Source: CAVTYH01 sp963738835
GTDB taxonomy: Bacteria > Planctomycetota > Planctomycetia > Pirellulales > JADZDJ01
NCBI GenBank assembly: GCA_963738835.1
Contig: CAVTYH010000001.1
Span: 744,001-808,000, forward strand
Direction of reading: 5' to 3'
Length of the DNA: 64,000 nucleotides
Made by a program: the position numbers and the translations under genes. Each line of letters starts with the position of its first letter. Within the stretch, counting starts at the first letter, position 1. Below are positions 1 through 11,796 of this stretch, in pieces. The notes beneath the pieces were generated by a model. That model did no database searches, was not told the DNA's origin, and worked only from the letters and a program-made list of their open reading frames with translations.

Positions 1-641
1 GTTCGTAAGTGTCGTACTCATAACGCAAGCAACATTTGAGTCGGCCGCAGCGGCCCGAGATTTTGGTGGGGTCCAGCGTCGCCTTTTGCAGCTTAGCCAT
101 CTTCATGGAGACCGGCGGCATTTCGCTCAAATGGGTGTTGCAGCATACCGGCTTGCCGCAGTCGCCGTAATCGGCCAGCAGCTTGGCTTCATCGCGTACG
201 CCAATTTGGCGCATTTCGATGCGCGTCTGAAACTCGCCGGCCAGTTGTTTGACCAGATCGCGAAAATCGATGCGGTTTTCGGCCAGGTAATAAACAACGA
301 TTCGCTCACCACCAAAGACATGCTCCACATCGACCAACTCCATCTCCAGTCCTGATGCCCTCACCAGCTCTCGGCACTTCAGGAATTCGTCGCGCTGCTG
401 AGCCAGCAGACGGGAGAGCTCCATCGAATCGGCCGAAGTCATCTCGCGCAGGATCTGGCCCTGCGTTGGGTTTTTTAGCTCTTTGGTCGATTCATCGGTC
501 GCTTCGCACAGCACCACACTGCATTCCAATCCCCGATCGGTGCGGGCGATCACTTGAGTGCCGCGCGAACGCTTCCTCTCCGCGGGTCGTCATGACCCCG
601 AGAAACCGCATCGCGCCATATCGGACCACGTACTTGGGCAT
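1..641 (-). CDS. PSP1-domain protein (RicT/YaaT-like), 3' end outside window, one frameshift
   Basis: The minus-strand translation gives a PSP1-family protein. The N-terminus reads MPKYVVRYGAMRFLGV. The C-terminal half carries the family's cysteine clusters GDCGKPVCC and GRCGRLKCC, preceded by the stretch RIVVYYLAENRIDFRDLVK. In Firmicutes the family member RicT works with RicA and RicF in mRNA maturation and phosphorelay control; its planctomycete role is not established. The reading frame breaks near 561-570: residues up to about 25 are in one frame, and from RGTQVIARTDRGLE onward in the next. A one-base extra or two missing bases would restore it. The start at 641 is chosen because the N-terminal sequence is family-like. 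The gene runs off the left edge, so its stop is not seen. It lies 40 bases downstream of the oxidoreductase gene on the same strand. Confidence 0.8.
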
Positions 642-680
642 AGCAACACAGAATACGACCCACAAAGCCCAGCGGCTAGC

Positions 681-1816
681 CTATTTTACGTCCATCCATT
701 GACCGCTCTTGCCGCTGGCGAGCACGGCATCGCAGATTTTCTGAGTTTCCAAGGCATCACGAAAAGTTGGGCTGACTGGTTTCCCCTTGGCCAAGCCTTC
801 GAGAAAATCGGCCACCTGATGCACGAACGAGTGTTCATAACCGATTTGCAGGCCGGGAACCCACCAGTTACCCATGTAAGGATGCTCGCCGTCGGTCACG
901 TGAATGCTGCGCCAGCCACGCAGCGTGCCTTCGTCCCGATGATCGAACCATTCCAGGCGATGCAGATCGTGCAAGTCCCACTTGATCGATGCATGTTCGC
1001 CGTTGATTTCGAAGGTGTAGAGAGCCTTATGACCGCGGGCATAGCGTGTCGATTCAAACAGCCCCAGCGAACCGTTCGCAAAACGGCACATAAATGCACA
1101 AGCATCGTCAATACCGACTTTCTCCACCTTGCCGGTCAGATTGTGTTTGCGCTCTTTGATAAACGTTTCGGTCATCGCACTTACTTTGCCGATGCTGCCA
1201 TTAAGCCAAATGGCGGTATCAATGCAATGCGCAAGCAGATCGCCAGTGACGCCGCTGCCGGATGCCGCAACATCCAGCCTCCACAGTCCGTGCCCACCTT
1301 GCGGCAGATCGGCGGAAATCGTCCAATCTTGCAGAAAGTTGGCGCGGTAATGAAAAATGCGGCCCAACTTGCCCGAATCAATCAATTGCTTGGCAAACGT
1401 GACGGCTGGCACCCGGCGGTAGTTGTACCATACAATGTTCGGCACGCCGGCCTTCTCGACGGCGGCCACCATTTCCGCGCCTTCTGCGGCGTTCATCGCC
1501 AATGGCTTTTCGCAGAGAATGGTCTTGCCCGCCTGGGCCGTAGCAATGGCGATTTCCTTGTGTAAATTGTTTGGCGTGCAAATATCGACCGCGTCAATGT
1601 CTTTTCGCGCTAATAACTTTCGCCAATCGGTTTCAATCGATTCGTAACCCCACTTGTCGGCGAACCCTTGGCGTTCTTTTCATCCCGCGCACAAACCGCT
1701 TTGAGCACCGGCTGGTATTCGAGGTCAAAAAAATTATTGACCGTGCGATAGGCATTGGAATGAGCACGGCCCATGAAGCCGTAACCAATCATGCCGATGT
1801 TGAGCGGTTTGCTCAT
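681..1816 (-). CDS. Gfo/Idh/MocA-family oxidoreductase, one frameshift
   Basis: An NAD(P)-dependent sugar or polyol dehydrogenase-like protein of about 378 aa once the frame is repaired. The N-terminal Rossmann motif is MIGYGFMGRAHSNAYR. The strongly conserved ICTPNNLHKEIA and ILCEKPLAMN (EKP motif) follow, and the C-terminal half has the family's DLLAHCIDTAIWL region, with the catalytic-type histidine in the same helix. The frame changes near 1663-1668: aag-ggt-tcg should read as lysine-glycine-phenylalanine, so one base appears to be missing. There are no other defects. It is followed 40 bases later by the PSP1 gene and preceded by a TIM-barrel isomerase and a cupin protein, a common planctomycete grouping for sugar or inositol degradation. 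The exact substrate cannot be read from the sequence. Confidence 0.85.
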
Positions 1817-1878
1817 CTGTCACTTACTCCACGAACTGTGAGAATTCAAAAGAGACATCAAATAGTAGGCGGCAAATC

Positions 1879-2910
<1,032 letters not shown>

Positions 2911-2973
2911 GAAAGCGATTCCGTGTGGGGGTTCCTCGAAAGAATCGAAAAACAAAATCTTGGGCTTGCCGCC

Positions 2974-4219
<1,246 letters not shown>

Positions 4220-4878
4220 GGCTATGACAATTCCCCGACTGAAAGAAGGCACAGTATTCCGATGCAGCGCACCCGGACAAAACCCCGACGGCCGAGTGAC
4301 AATCTCAGAAGTGTCAATTCCCTCGAATCCCTAGTTTTATTCGGCCTAAAGGCGAGATGCAAGCAGTAGCCTGCCTCTGTCAACGACCCCCATGCCAACT
4401 GCTTGCCCGATTGCGGCAGCCGATTCAGTTTGATTGCGCAACATGAACGTCGCATTAAATTAAATTTGCTGGAAAACCGGTGAAACCGCAAAAACGGTGA
4501 AAAACGGCCGAAACCGTGAAAAACGGTCCAAAACCGTCGGGCTGGTATTGGTCGCCAAAGGCATTGCAGAATGCGCCACAAGCGAAATTGACGCCGCTTG
4601 GCCGGCTGTCCGCGGGCACCATCGAACCATGCAGACGGTTAGAGCACTCCGGAACATCGCGGGGACGTAGACCGATTCTGGTGATGGCTGAGGTACGACA
4701 CACAGTCGTCTCGGAGGCAAATAAAACCCAATTTGGGCAGAATGCCGGACGGAGTCAATATAATGAACATCGGTATAAAATTCAACTTGCAATTTGGGCC
4801 AGCTGTCGCCAGCTAATGCCGCAAGCGTTGTGTCCGAGGCGGAATCGTCGTCAACTCGAAGAAATTTCGCTGAACTGA
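4220..4878. other. Intergenic stretch without a convincing gene
   Basis: About 660 bases between the divergent-looking cupin start and the end of the glycosyltransferase gene. Open frames here are short, mutually overlapping and show no codon bias. The only structure I see is the A/C/G-rich short direct repeat described separately at 4471-4545. The upstream promoter of the cupin operon is expected here but no clear -35/-10 pair stands out. Confidence 0.5.
4471..4545. repeat. Short imperfect tandem repeat (GTGAAAAACGG-type units)
   Basis: Units such as gtgaaaaacgg and gaaaccg recur four to five times, with slight variation, between 4471 and 4545. The unit is about 15-20 bases and imperfect. 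Spacing is too short and too variable for a CRISPR array. The region lies in a non-coding gap. Confidence 0.7.
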
Positions 4879-5598
4879 CTATTCACCCAAAGCAAACGAT
4901 TTGATGCGGCTTAAGAAGGTGGGCGATTTCACGGGTTGCGGGCCGTGGCGGCGGTTGCCGCTAGTGGCTGCGGGCCAGCCCCGCGAGATGGAGGAGAGAG
5001 ATTGCTCCAGCTGGCCCAATTGCTGCCGATGCACCAGCAACAAGTTCGACCGCGGGGCTCGGGCGTGAACGCCCAGACCGCGAGACGAAATTTCACCAGC
5101 CGGCGAATCTTGATCCGCGGACTCCTTGGAAGCCGCCGATTTCAGATCGATCCGCAGGGATTTTCCTGACTGCGCGGCCCTTGCTTTGGCAAGTGCGGCA
5201 GCGGCGATACCCTGTCGCAATCGCCACAAACCGGTAATATCGGCGGCCTGCACCGTGCCGCCGGAATGAATCATCAAGAAATCGCCCCGTGCTTTGGCGG
5301 CATGACGGGCCACCGTTGCGCTCCAACCGAGCGCCTCGGCATGGCGAATGACTGTCACCTGCGGATAGTCGCGGGCAAACTCGCACGCCACTTCGTACGT
5401 AGCATCTTTGGAACCATCGTCGACAATCAGCACTTCGAAGCGTCCCGTGAGCTCCGGCAACACTTCGAGCACGCGCTGCACATCGGCATGCAAAGTGGCT
5501 TGGACATTGTGGACCGGCAGCAAAACGCTTAGCGACGGGTTCAAGGGAGATCCCTTTCGATGGAGCAAGTCGCGGCAGCGATGACCTCCAGTCAACAC
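4879..5598 (-). CDS. Family 2 glycosyltransferase-like protein, short
   Basis: 239 aa. The N-terminal half is a clear GT-A nucleotide-binding start: SLSVLLPVHNVQATL, then FEVLIVDDGSKDATYEVA with the UDP-contacting aspartates, then VTVIRHAEALGWSATVARHA. Where active GT2 enzymes carry the metal-binding DXD (usually in a strand ending DADGQ), this protein reads FLMIHSGGTVQ, so the motif is replaced. The C-terminal 100 residues are rich in Ala, Arg, Ser and Gln and do not look like an acceptor domain. The protein may be a degenerate or regulatory relative. It stands alone between two non-coding gaps. Confidence 0.65.
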   Translation of the reverse strand: MLTGGHRCRDLLHRKGSPLNPSLSVLLPVHNVQATLHADVQRVLEVLPELTGRFEVLIVDDGSKDATYEVACEFARDYPQVTVIRHAEALGWSATVARHAAKARGDFLMIHSGGTVQAADITGLWRLRQGIAAAALAKARAAQSGKSLRIDLKSAASKESADQDSPAGEISSRGLGVHARAPRSNLLLVHRQQLGQLEQSLSSISRGWPAATSGNRRHGPQPVKSPTFLSRIKSFALGE

Positions 5599-5936
5599 GC
5601 GCGTAAGTTCGTCGGCTGCAATCCGTGCATGGGGTCAGGCGCAGTTACCCATCGGACGTTGGGCCCAGGCAACTAAAGACTTCGCGATCGAAGGCTGCTT
5701 AAGCTCGACATGCGGCGCAGGCACAACTTTCACGGCTTGTCAGTGATCGGGAATTGGCAGCCAGTATCCGCAGAACCAGCGGCATTTTCGGCATGGCCCT
5801 AATAAGCGATCTGCTTACCAGGTCTGGAATCGGCTATAATGACCATACGGCAGATGACGGGAGAGCGACAAGTTGACGCAGGCGTAATTCAGCAGTTGGG
5901 CATTGATCGTTAGGTATAAAATCCTGGAGAAGGTTT
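5599..5936. other. Intergenic region upstream of ctpA
   Basis: About 340 bases, divergent between the glycosyltransferase-like gene and the protease. I see no gene. A candidate promoter element lies in the right half (separate entry). Confidence 0.5.
5811..5840 (+). promoter_or_regulatory. Candidate sigma70-type promoter for ctpA-tsaD
   Basis: A perfect TATAAT lies at 5835-5840, about 97 bases before the ctpA start. Upstream, ctgctt at 5811 (18-base spacer) or ttacca at 5815 (14-base spacer) could act as a weak -35. This rests on consensus matching only. Confidence 0.35.
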
Positions 5937-7622
5937 ATGGCGGCTCGGTCCTTTGGCAAGTGGCAATGGCTCGCGGTCGGATTCTTCGTGGCGATGCCCG
6001 CGGCATGGGCTGCCGATACGCCGGCCAATTCTTCGGGCGACGATTCCCAGCCTGCGGCGACAAAGCCCGCTGACGCCAAACCTGATGCTGATGACAAGAC
6101 GACGCCCAACGATACCAAGGGCAGCGACTCCGCCGAACCAGAAAAATCAACGAAATCCATTCACGGAGGAACATCGTCAGCCAAAGCCGATCCCGCTGAC
6201 GCCGCGGCCCGCCGCAAGGCCGAAACGGAATACTTCGATCTTTACATGTCGCTGGCCGACACTTTGGATCAGGTCGAACGCAACTATGTGAAGCCCATCG
6301 ATCGGCGGGAACTGATGGAAGCCGCCATCAAAGGCATGCTGAGCAAGCTCGATCCATATTCCAACTACATCAGCCCCGAAGAGATTAGCAGTTTCCGCAC
6401 CTCCGTCGAAAGCCAGTTCGGCGGCGTGGGCATTCAAATTGCCATCGAGGCTGGTCAACTGAAAGTGATTAGTCCGCTTACAGGTACGCCCGCTTATCGG
6501 GCCGGTGTTCAGTCGGGCGATAAGATCGTCAAAATCGAAGGAGAATCGACAAAGAACCTTGGCCTCGATGACGCAGTGCGCAAATTAAAGGGCGAGATTG
6601 GCACGATGGTCACCTTCACGGTGCAACATCCGCGGACCGGCAAGGAGGAAACCTTCGCCTTGACACGAGAAACCGTGCGTGTCGACACCGTGTTGGGCGA
6701 CACGCGCAAGGCCGACGATTCGTGGGATTTCATGTTCGATAAGGACAAGAAAATCGGCTACATCCGCATCACCTCGTTCAGTCGCGATACGGATGCCGAC
6801 TTGAAAAAGGCGCTGGAGCAACTCAAGCAACAAAAAGTGCGTGGGCTGGTTCTCGACTTGCGTTTCAATCCTGGCGGCTTGCTCACCTCGGCCATTGCGG
6901 TGTGCGATATGTTGATTCCCGAAGGCGAAAGAATCGTCAGCACCAAAGGTCGCAACACACCGGAACGAGTCTGGGATGCCCAGCCGGGAGAGAAATTCGA
7001 CGGTTTTCCCATTGTCGTGCTTGTGAACCGCTATAGCGCTAGTGCGAGCGAAATTGTGTCGGCATGCCTGCAAGACCATCACCGCGCGGTGATTATTGGC
7101 GAACGCACTTGGGGCAAAGGCAGCGTGCAAAATGTCGTCGAGTTGGAAGAGGGACATAGCGCTCTAAAGTTGACCACCGCCACATATACTCGACCTAACG
7201 GTCACAACATCCACCGCTTTCCCGACGCTAAAGAAACCGACGAGTGGGGAGTCAAACCCAACGACGGAATGGAAGTATCGCTGAACAACGCGGAAATGGG
7301 CGCCCTGCTTGCCGACCGGCACGACCGCGACATCGTACCTGCGAAGTTAGCGGACCAGAAAACTGGCAATCAAAAGCCTGAACAATCAGCGGATGCCAAG
7401 CAGAAGACCGATGACGCGACCTCGAAAGATGAATCCAACAAAGAAGAGTCGGATTCGAGCACAATCGACGAAAAATCGACCGCGACGACCGAAAGCCACA
7501 CTCCTGCATCGGACGGCGGCGAAAAGCAAAAGCTGGCCGGCAGCAAGTCTTTGAAACTCGTCGATCGCCAGATGCAAAAGGGCCTCGAATATCTGACGAT
7601 CGAGTTGGCCCACGCCAAGTGA
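5937..7622 (+). CDS. C-terminal processing peptidase, S41 family (CtpA-type), secreted
   Basis: 561 aa. An N-terminal signal sequence (hydrophobic WLAVGFFVAMPAAWA, then Ala-Asp) is followed by a low-complexity Asp/Lys/Pro/Ser linker to about residue 85. The PDZ domain lies around 155-240 (FGGVGIQIAIEAGQLKV, AYRAGVQSGDKIVKI). The S41 protease core follows: VRGLVLDLRFNPGGLL, the serine in NRYSASASEIVS and the lysine in GERTWGKGSVQ, a Ser/Lys dyad. The C-terminal 90 residues are again charged and low in complexity. The family trims periplasmic proteins at their C-termini. The ATG is preceded by ggagaagg, an excellent Shine-Dalgarno sequence. Its stop is one base before the tsaD start, so the two are likely co-transcribed. 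Confidence 0.93.
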   Translation: MAARSFGKWQWLAVGFFVAMPAAWAADTPANSSGDDSQPAATKPADAKPDADDKTTPNDTKGSDSAEPEKSTKSIHGGTSSAKADPADAAARRKAETEYFDLYMSLADTLDQVERNYVKPIDRRELMEAAIKGMLSKLDPYSNYISPEEISSFRTSVESQFGGVGIQIAIEAGQLKVISPLTGTPAYRAGVQSGDKIVKIEGESTKNLGLDDAVRKLKGEIGTMVTFTVQHPRTGKEETFALTRETVRVDTVLGDTRKADDSWDFMFDKDKKIGYIRITSFSRDTDADLKKALEQLKQQKVRGLVLDLRFNPGGLLTSAIAVCDMLIPEGERIVSTKGRNTPERVWDAQPGEKFDGFPIVVLVNRYSASASEIVSACLQDHHRAVIIGERTWGKGSVQNVVELEEGHSALKLTTATYTRPNGHNIHRFPDAKETDEWGVKPNDGMEVSLNNAEMGALLADRHDRDIVPAKLADQKTGNQKPEQSADAKQKTDDATSKDESNKEESDSSTIDEKSTATTESHTPASDGGEKQKLAGSKSLKLVDRQMQKGLEYLTIELAHAK

Positions 7623-7623
7623 C

Positions 7624-8664
7624 GTGAAAATTCTGGTCCTGGAAACCACGTGCGATGAAACCGCGGCCGCGGTGGTGGCCGAGCCGCTGACAGTGCTTGG
7701 CGCGGTGGTGGCCTCGCAAGACGAACTGCATCGCAAGTTCGGCGGCGTGGTGCCGGAAATAGCCTCTCGCGCGCATGTCGAGAGAATTCTGCCCGTGATC
7801 GACGAAACGCTTCGTCGGGCCGGCGTAAAGCTCGCCGAATTGGATGCTATTGCCGTTGCCAACACGCCGGGCCTGGCCGGTTCGCTTTTGGTGGGTCTCT
7901 CAGCTGCCAAAGCTTTGTGCGTGGCCACGGGAAAGCCGCTGGTAGCGGTCGATCATCTTCAGGCGCACATCTACGCCTGCAAATTGGCCACCGGCAAAGA
8001 GATTTTTCCCTGCGTCGGTTTGGTGGTTAGTGGCGGTCACACGAGTTTGTACCGCTGCAGCAATGCGATTGATTTCAAACTATTGGGCGGCACGATCGAC
8101 GATGCGGCGGGCGAAGCGTTCGACAAAGTCGCCAGCTTGCTGGGGTTGGGGTATCCTGGCGGGCCAGCGATTGAACGGGCGGCGGTCGGCGGCGATCCGA
8201 AGGCGTATCAATTTCCGCGCACGTTTTGGCAAGATCGAGAACGGTTGCAATTCAGCTTCAGCGGCTTGAAAACAGCGGTGCGCTACCAAATCTGTCCGCC
8301 CGTTGATCCGCGCGGGGTTACGCAGCAGCCGGCGAAGACGAAGACAGAACTGACGCCGCAAATTGTCGCCGATTTGGCGGCTAGCTTTCAGGAAGCCGTA
8401 ATCGATTGCCTCGTGGCTAAATCGCTCTTGGCGATGGAGAAAACCGCGCTCAAAACGCTGGCTGTTGGCGGCGGAGTGGCCGCGAACCAGCGATTTCGAG
8501 AGCGACTTCAACGGGCCTGCGACGAACAACGGGTTAGGTTGCTCATCGCGCCGCCAGCACTTTGTACCGACAACGCCACGATGGGAGCAATCGCGCTGGA
8601 GCGTCTGAAAGCTGGCCTTGTTGAGCCGCTGACGCTGGATGTGAAGCCAGGACTTGTACGTTGA
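7624..8664 (+). CDS. tsaD: tRNA N6-adenosine threonylcarbamoyltransferase
   Basis: 346 aa, the normal length of the family. TsaD transfers the threonylcarbamoyl group from threonylcarbamoyl-AMP to A37 of ANN-decoding tRNAs, with TsaB and TsaE. Visible signatures are the N-terminal ILVLETTCDETAAAVV, FGGVVPEIASRAHVE, the metal-binding histidines in VDHLQAHIYA, VVSGGHTSLY in the ATPase fold, GEAFDKVASLLGLGYPGG, and a C-terminal CTDNATMGAIA. The GTG start at 7624 follows the ctpA stop with one base between, suggesting translational coupling. It converges on the cyclophilin gene. Confidence 0.96.
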   Translation: MKILVLETTCDETAAAVVAEPLTVLGAVVASQDELHRKFGGVVPEIASRAHVERILPVIDETLRRAGVKLAELDAIAVANTPGLAGSLLVGLSAAKALCVATGKPLVAVDHLQAHIYACKLATGKEIFPCVGLVVSGGHTSLYRCSNAIDFKLLGGTIDDAAGEAFDKVASLLGLGYPGGPAIERAAVGGDPKAYQFPRTFWQDRERLQFSFSGLKTAVRYQICPPVDPRGVTQQPAKTKTELTPQIVADLAASFQEAVIDCLVAKSLLAMEKTALKTLAVGGGVAANQRFRERLQRACDEQRVRLLIAPPALCTDNATMGAIALERLKAGLVEPLTLDVKPGLVR

Positions 8665-8708
8665 ACCAGCAAGTGTGGCCTGAGTCGAGACCGCTCGGCC
8701 TCCGGTTC

Positions 8709-8765
8709 CCGGAATGCTGGGGGCTCCCTCTTTGGTCGACCCCCGGCCACTCCCGCTCATTCCGG
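8709..8765. repeat. Long inverted repeat between convergent genes
   Basis: CCGGAATG at 8709-8716 pairs with CATTCCGG at 8758-8765. Inside it, GGGGG near 8719 pairs with CCCCC near 8740. The structure sits between the 3' ends of tsaD and the cyclophilin gene, so it may end transcription from both sides. There is no T-tract, so it could equally be a dispersed palindromic repeat. Confidence 0.55.
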
Positions 8766-8772
8766 CAGCAAT

Positions 8773-9474
8773 TCATTTCACCAGTTGGACCGCTTCAATG
8801 ACTACCGGCTGTACGGGCACGTTCTCAAATTGCGGCGTACTCTGAACTTGCCCCTTACCGATGCGGTCGACGACATCCATCCCCTCGGTCACTTCGCCGA
8901 AGACGCAATAACCATATTGCTCCGGGGTGTCGCCGGCGTAGTTCAGCGAAGCGTTGTCCGACAGGTTGATGAAGAATTGGCTGGTCGCGCTGTCGATCGC
9001 ATCGGCCTGTCGGGCCATGGCAATTGTGCCGCGCTTGTTTGTCAGGCCATTCTGGGCTTCATTGCGAATCGCGGTTTGCGTTGGCCGTTGTCTGAACTGT
9101 GAATCGTAGCCTCCGCCGAGGACGATAAAGCCCTCGTAAACCTGATGAAAAATCGTGCCGGCGTATAGTCCGGCGTCGACGTACGAGACGAAGTTATCGA
9201 CCGTTAGCGGGGCATGCTCCGCATCCAGCTTCACCGTGAACTCGCCAACCGAGGTGCGAAACCGAAACATCGGATGACGATCGATGACCGGCTTGGAAGG
9301 CATCGCGCTTCCGGCAACGTCGCCGTAACTACGGCCACCGATATCCGCTGTCGGCGTCGTGCCATCTTTCGAGCCGCAGCCGGCATTGGTCAAAAACACC
9401 AGCGGCGCGAAGATCAGCAACCAGTGTGTGGACCGAACTGGCGAATTTCCCCGAAACAATTGGGCGGATCGCAT
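8773..9474 (-). CDS. Peptidyl-prolyl cis-trans isomerase, cyclophilin type, lipoprotein
   Basis: About 233 aa. The N-terminus has a basic start, a hydrophobic stretch WLLIFAPLVFLTNAG and a cysteine at the expected lipidation point (NAGC), suggesting a membrane-anchored periplasmic enzyme. The cyclophilin fold follows: FRTSVGEFTVKLDAEHAP, TVDNFVSYVDAGLYAGTIFH, RGTIAMARQ, ATSQFFINLSDN and YCVFGEVTEGMDVVDRI. The canonical catalytic arginine-phenylalanine pair is modified; TIFHQVYEGFIVLGG replaces the usual FHRVIPGFMIQGG. The frame stays open 333 bases further upstream, but a strong aaggagg just before 9474 and the signal peptide favour this start. A GTG nine bases earlier is also possible. Confidence 0.88.
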   Translation of the reverse strand: MRSAQLFRGNSPVRSTHWLLIFAPLVFLTNAGCGSKDGTTPTADIGGRSYGDVAGSAMPSKPVIDRHPMFRFRTSVGEFTVKLDAEHAPLTVDNFVSYVDAGLYAGTIFHQVYEGFIVLGGGYDSQFRQRPTQTAIRNEAQNGLTNKRGTIAMARQADAIDSATSQFFINLSDNASLNYAGDTPEQYGYCVFGEVTEGMDVVDRIGKGQVQSTPQFENVPVQPVVIEAVQLVK

Positions 9475-10290
9475 GGCGAACACAACGCCTCCTTGCAGGT
9501 GCGCGAGAGAAAATGGGGCTTCTGAGGGCGCAAGTCGTTTGCGCCGATGGCAAGACAGCAATTCGAAACGGGGAATCGCGGGGGCGATATGATCGTCGGA
9601 ACCGCGAAATCTCGCAACGCCGATTCTCGAGAATTCACTGGGGAGTGAGTGAATGCGCGGCGCGAAGTGCCTTTCGTGACCCAAAAATTCGGCTCTCCCC
9701 GCAGGGACTGGGGCAGGTAATCCCTTGGCGTGAAGGAGAGCCGTCATAGGCAAGTTCATTACCGCTGCGCGGAGTGCTAGCAAGCCGTATTCGCAGTATT
9801 CCAGCATGGTATCGGATCGAGAACTCGTAAAAGTTAGTCTTTTCAGCGAAAAGATCTTGACCGTCCTGTCCGCGGCGGGATCCTGGCACTGACTGGTCGA
9901 AAGCCGCCTGCAAGAATCGATTAACTTCCACTCTGGAACACGTTGTCAATCGAATAAGCGGATTGGGAATAGCTGGTGGCCGTCGACTGCCCCAACCAGA
10001 ATCACTGCCGCAAAGCAGATCAATAGAACAAGGGCTATTACATGTCTTGCAAGTAGAAACTGCGCGCGAAGATTTGCACGATTTGGTTGATTCGGGCAGA
10101 ATGCTGTTGGGTGAGGTTGGCATGCATGCCTGGAAAAAGCCTCCCTCGATAGCCAAACCATCCGCTCCGGCTGCTGTGTCGATTACCTACAACATGCGGC
10201 TAATTCATAGGAAGCGTATTGCTTCCCTACTTCGGATGCTATTTTTGCGATAGGGATGTCAACAAGAATTTCATCAGAGAGGCATCAATC
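9475..10290. other. Long intergenic region, no convincing gene
   Basis: About 800 bases between the divergent cyclophilin and small secreted-protein genes. Minus-strand frames cover parts of it, including a 71-residue one at 9946-10161 with a hydrophobic segment (VIALVLLICFAAVILVG), but none has a ribosome-binding site, codon bias or family resemblance. The promoters of the two flanking genes must lie here. Confidence 0.45.
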
Positions 10291-10488
10291 ATGCGTTACT
10301 TGCTGTTCGCTTTGATCGTAGTAGTCGGGATGGTGGAAGTCGGTTCGGTTCAGGTCGCTACTTGGACCATTGCCCCGCCAGGCACTGAGCGATCGAAAGA
10401 GATCAAATCGATGGACATTATGCAACGCCCGAATCGCCCGTTGCACTTTTACGGCGACATCGTGCGACTGGCGAATCGGCGGCGATAA
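10291..10488 (+). CDS. Small exported protein
   Basis: 65 aa. It has an N-terminal signal-like segment (MRYLLFALIVVVGMVEVGSV) and a C-terminal RPNRPLHFYGDIVR, a motif I associate with small secreted planctomycete proteins of unknown function. The ATG is preceded by gagagg at an 8-base spacing. A longer reading from 10219 is possible but lacks the signal peptide at its start. No function can be proposed. Confidence 0.6.
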   Translation: MRYLLFALIVVVGMVEVGSVQVATWTIAPPGTERSKEIKSMDIMQRPNRPLHFYGDIVRLANRRR

Positions 10489-10737
10489 AGGTTGGCGTCC
10501 GTCATTAACGATCCTTGGTCGATTTGGCCATCAGAGGGCTTGGGGTCGAAATCAGCAGTCCCACGTGTCTTTTCCGCAGGAATTCTGAAATTTCAGGCGA
10601 AATGGGTTGACCCCAATTGAGGGGCCAGTTAATCTCGAATGCGTGCCGGTAAATCGGAGCAGACGGGGCATCGAGGGATCGCCTGGGTAACAGCTGGATT
10701 GTATTTTCAACACTGATATGACACCGGGGGATTAGCT

Positions 10738-11622
10738 GTGAAGCTTCGTCGAATGTGCTGCGCCGCAGCTGTGCTGATGCTGTCGGCATCTTTGTCCCAC
10801 GCCGACACGATTTATCGCGAAACGTTTGGAAACGCCTCGAGTCCAGTCGTCAGGCAAAACCCCAACGTTTTCGCCTGGCAGGTTTTCAATCAGACTGGTG
10901 CTCCGCTGACAACGGTTGGCGGTAACTACGGCGTAGACACCACGGCGGGTTTTCCTGCCGATTTGGTGAACATTAATGCTGGCTTCAATTCCGACGGAAG
11001 TTCGGGAGCTTTGAGTCCTGGACCGTTTTTTTGGGCGGCCAGTCAGGCTGGACGACTGTCGTTCACTCCGGAATACAGTATCAATTTAGCCGACTATAGC
11101 AGTCTCACGTTTAGCTGGTATCAGGGAAACGCCAATACCGTTGATCCATTTCGTTTGGCTGTGCATATCGGCGGCGTCTGGTATGTCAATACAACCGAGA
11201 CGTTGAATACCGTAAGTGGCATTTCGGGCTCTACGTTCGGTTCGGCTGCCGGTCCGAATGCGCAACTTATGACAGTTAACTTCGATCCTGCCGCGGCAAA
11301 TTGGCAGGTATTGAATTTCGATGGAACGTACGACGGTGGCGGAACATTCGGTGGTGCCGCTGCTGCGACCACGTCCAGTACCGTTGGAACCATGTTTTTG
11401 TCGGCGAACTCAACCGACCTGTCTGGGACGATTGACGCATTTGGATATATGTTTTGGGCGTCAGGCACGGCTCTTGGAAGCGCAAGTGCCAACGCCGGCG
11501 GGAACGTGCGGATCGACAATTACCAAATTGACGCCATTCCGGTGCCCGAACCGGCTGGTATTGCTTTGGCGGAAATGGCCGGTTGTGCGATCATCATGTT
11601 GCGTCGGCGGAGCGGCCGCTAA
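10738..11622 (+). CDS. PEP-CTERM secreted protein
   Basis: 294 aa, GTG start. An N-terminal signal peptide (CCAAAVLMLSASLSHA) leads into a Gly/Ala/Ser/Thr/Asn-rich beta-type body. The C-terminus carries the PEP-CTERM sorting tripartite tail: VPEPAG, a hydrophobic segment (IALAEMAGCAIIML) and the basic RRRSGR. This signal targets proteins for export, recognition by an exosortase-like enzyme and cell-surface display. The body shows no enzymatic motif. A strong terminator follows 40 bases after the stop, so it is probably a single-gene transcript. Confidence 0.88.
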   Translation: MKLRRMCCAAAVLMLSASLSHADTIYRETFGNASSPVVRQNPNVFAWQVFNQTGAPLTTVGGNYGVDTTAGFPADLVNINAGFNSDGSSGALSPGPFFWAASQAGRLSFTPEYSINLADYSSLTFSWYQGNANTVDPFRLAVHIGGVWYVNTTETLNTVSGISGSTFGSAAGPNAQLMTVNFDPAAANWQVLNFDGTYDGGGTFGGAAAATTSSTVGTMFLSANSTDLSGTIDAFGYMFWASGTALGSASANAGGNVRIDNYQIDAIPVPEPAGIALAEMAGCAIIMLRRRSGR

Positions 11623-11663
11623 GCCACCATCGGCTGACGATCAACGAGAATCTGATGTCTTGA

Positions 11664-11697
11664 ACAAGCCGCAGCGGTAGTTGCGGCTTGTTTTTTG
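11664..11697 (+). terminator. Rho-independent terminator after the PEP-CTERM gene
   Basis: An 11-bp perfect stem, AACAAGCCGCA (11664-11674) with TGCGGCTTGTT (11683-11693), an 8-base loop, and a following T-run. It lies 42 bases after the stop codon. Confidence 0.9.
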
Positions 11698-11796
11698 CGC
11701 CGGCTGCAGGGCACAATCGAAGGTTTCGTGTTGAATGGTACGTGGATTGCCCCTGGTGCAATTGGCGGGGGCTAAAATGATGAGGAGCAAAGCAAC

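Noticed and set aside
558..1565. Long plus-strand frame over the oxidoreductase
   Set aside because: Antisense shadow; the minus strand carries the Gfo/Idh/MocA motifs.
4471..4545. Possible CRISPR array
   Set aside because: Units are 15-20 bases, imperfect, without uniform spacers, and no cas genes are present.
9946..10161. Small minus-strand membrane protein (71 aa)
   Set aside because: Hydrophobic segment only; no ribosome-binding site and it overlaps another open frame.
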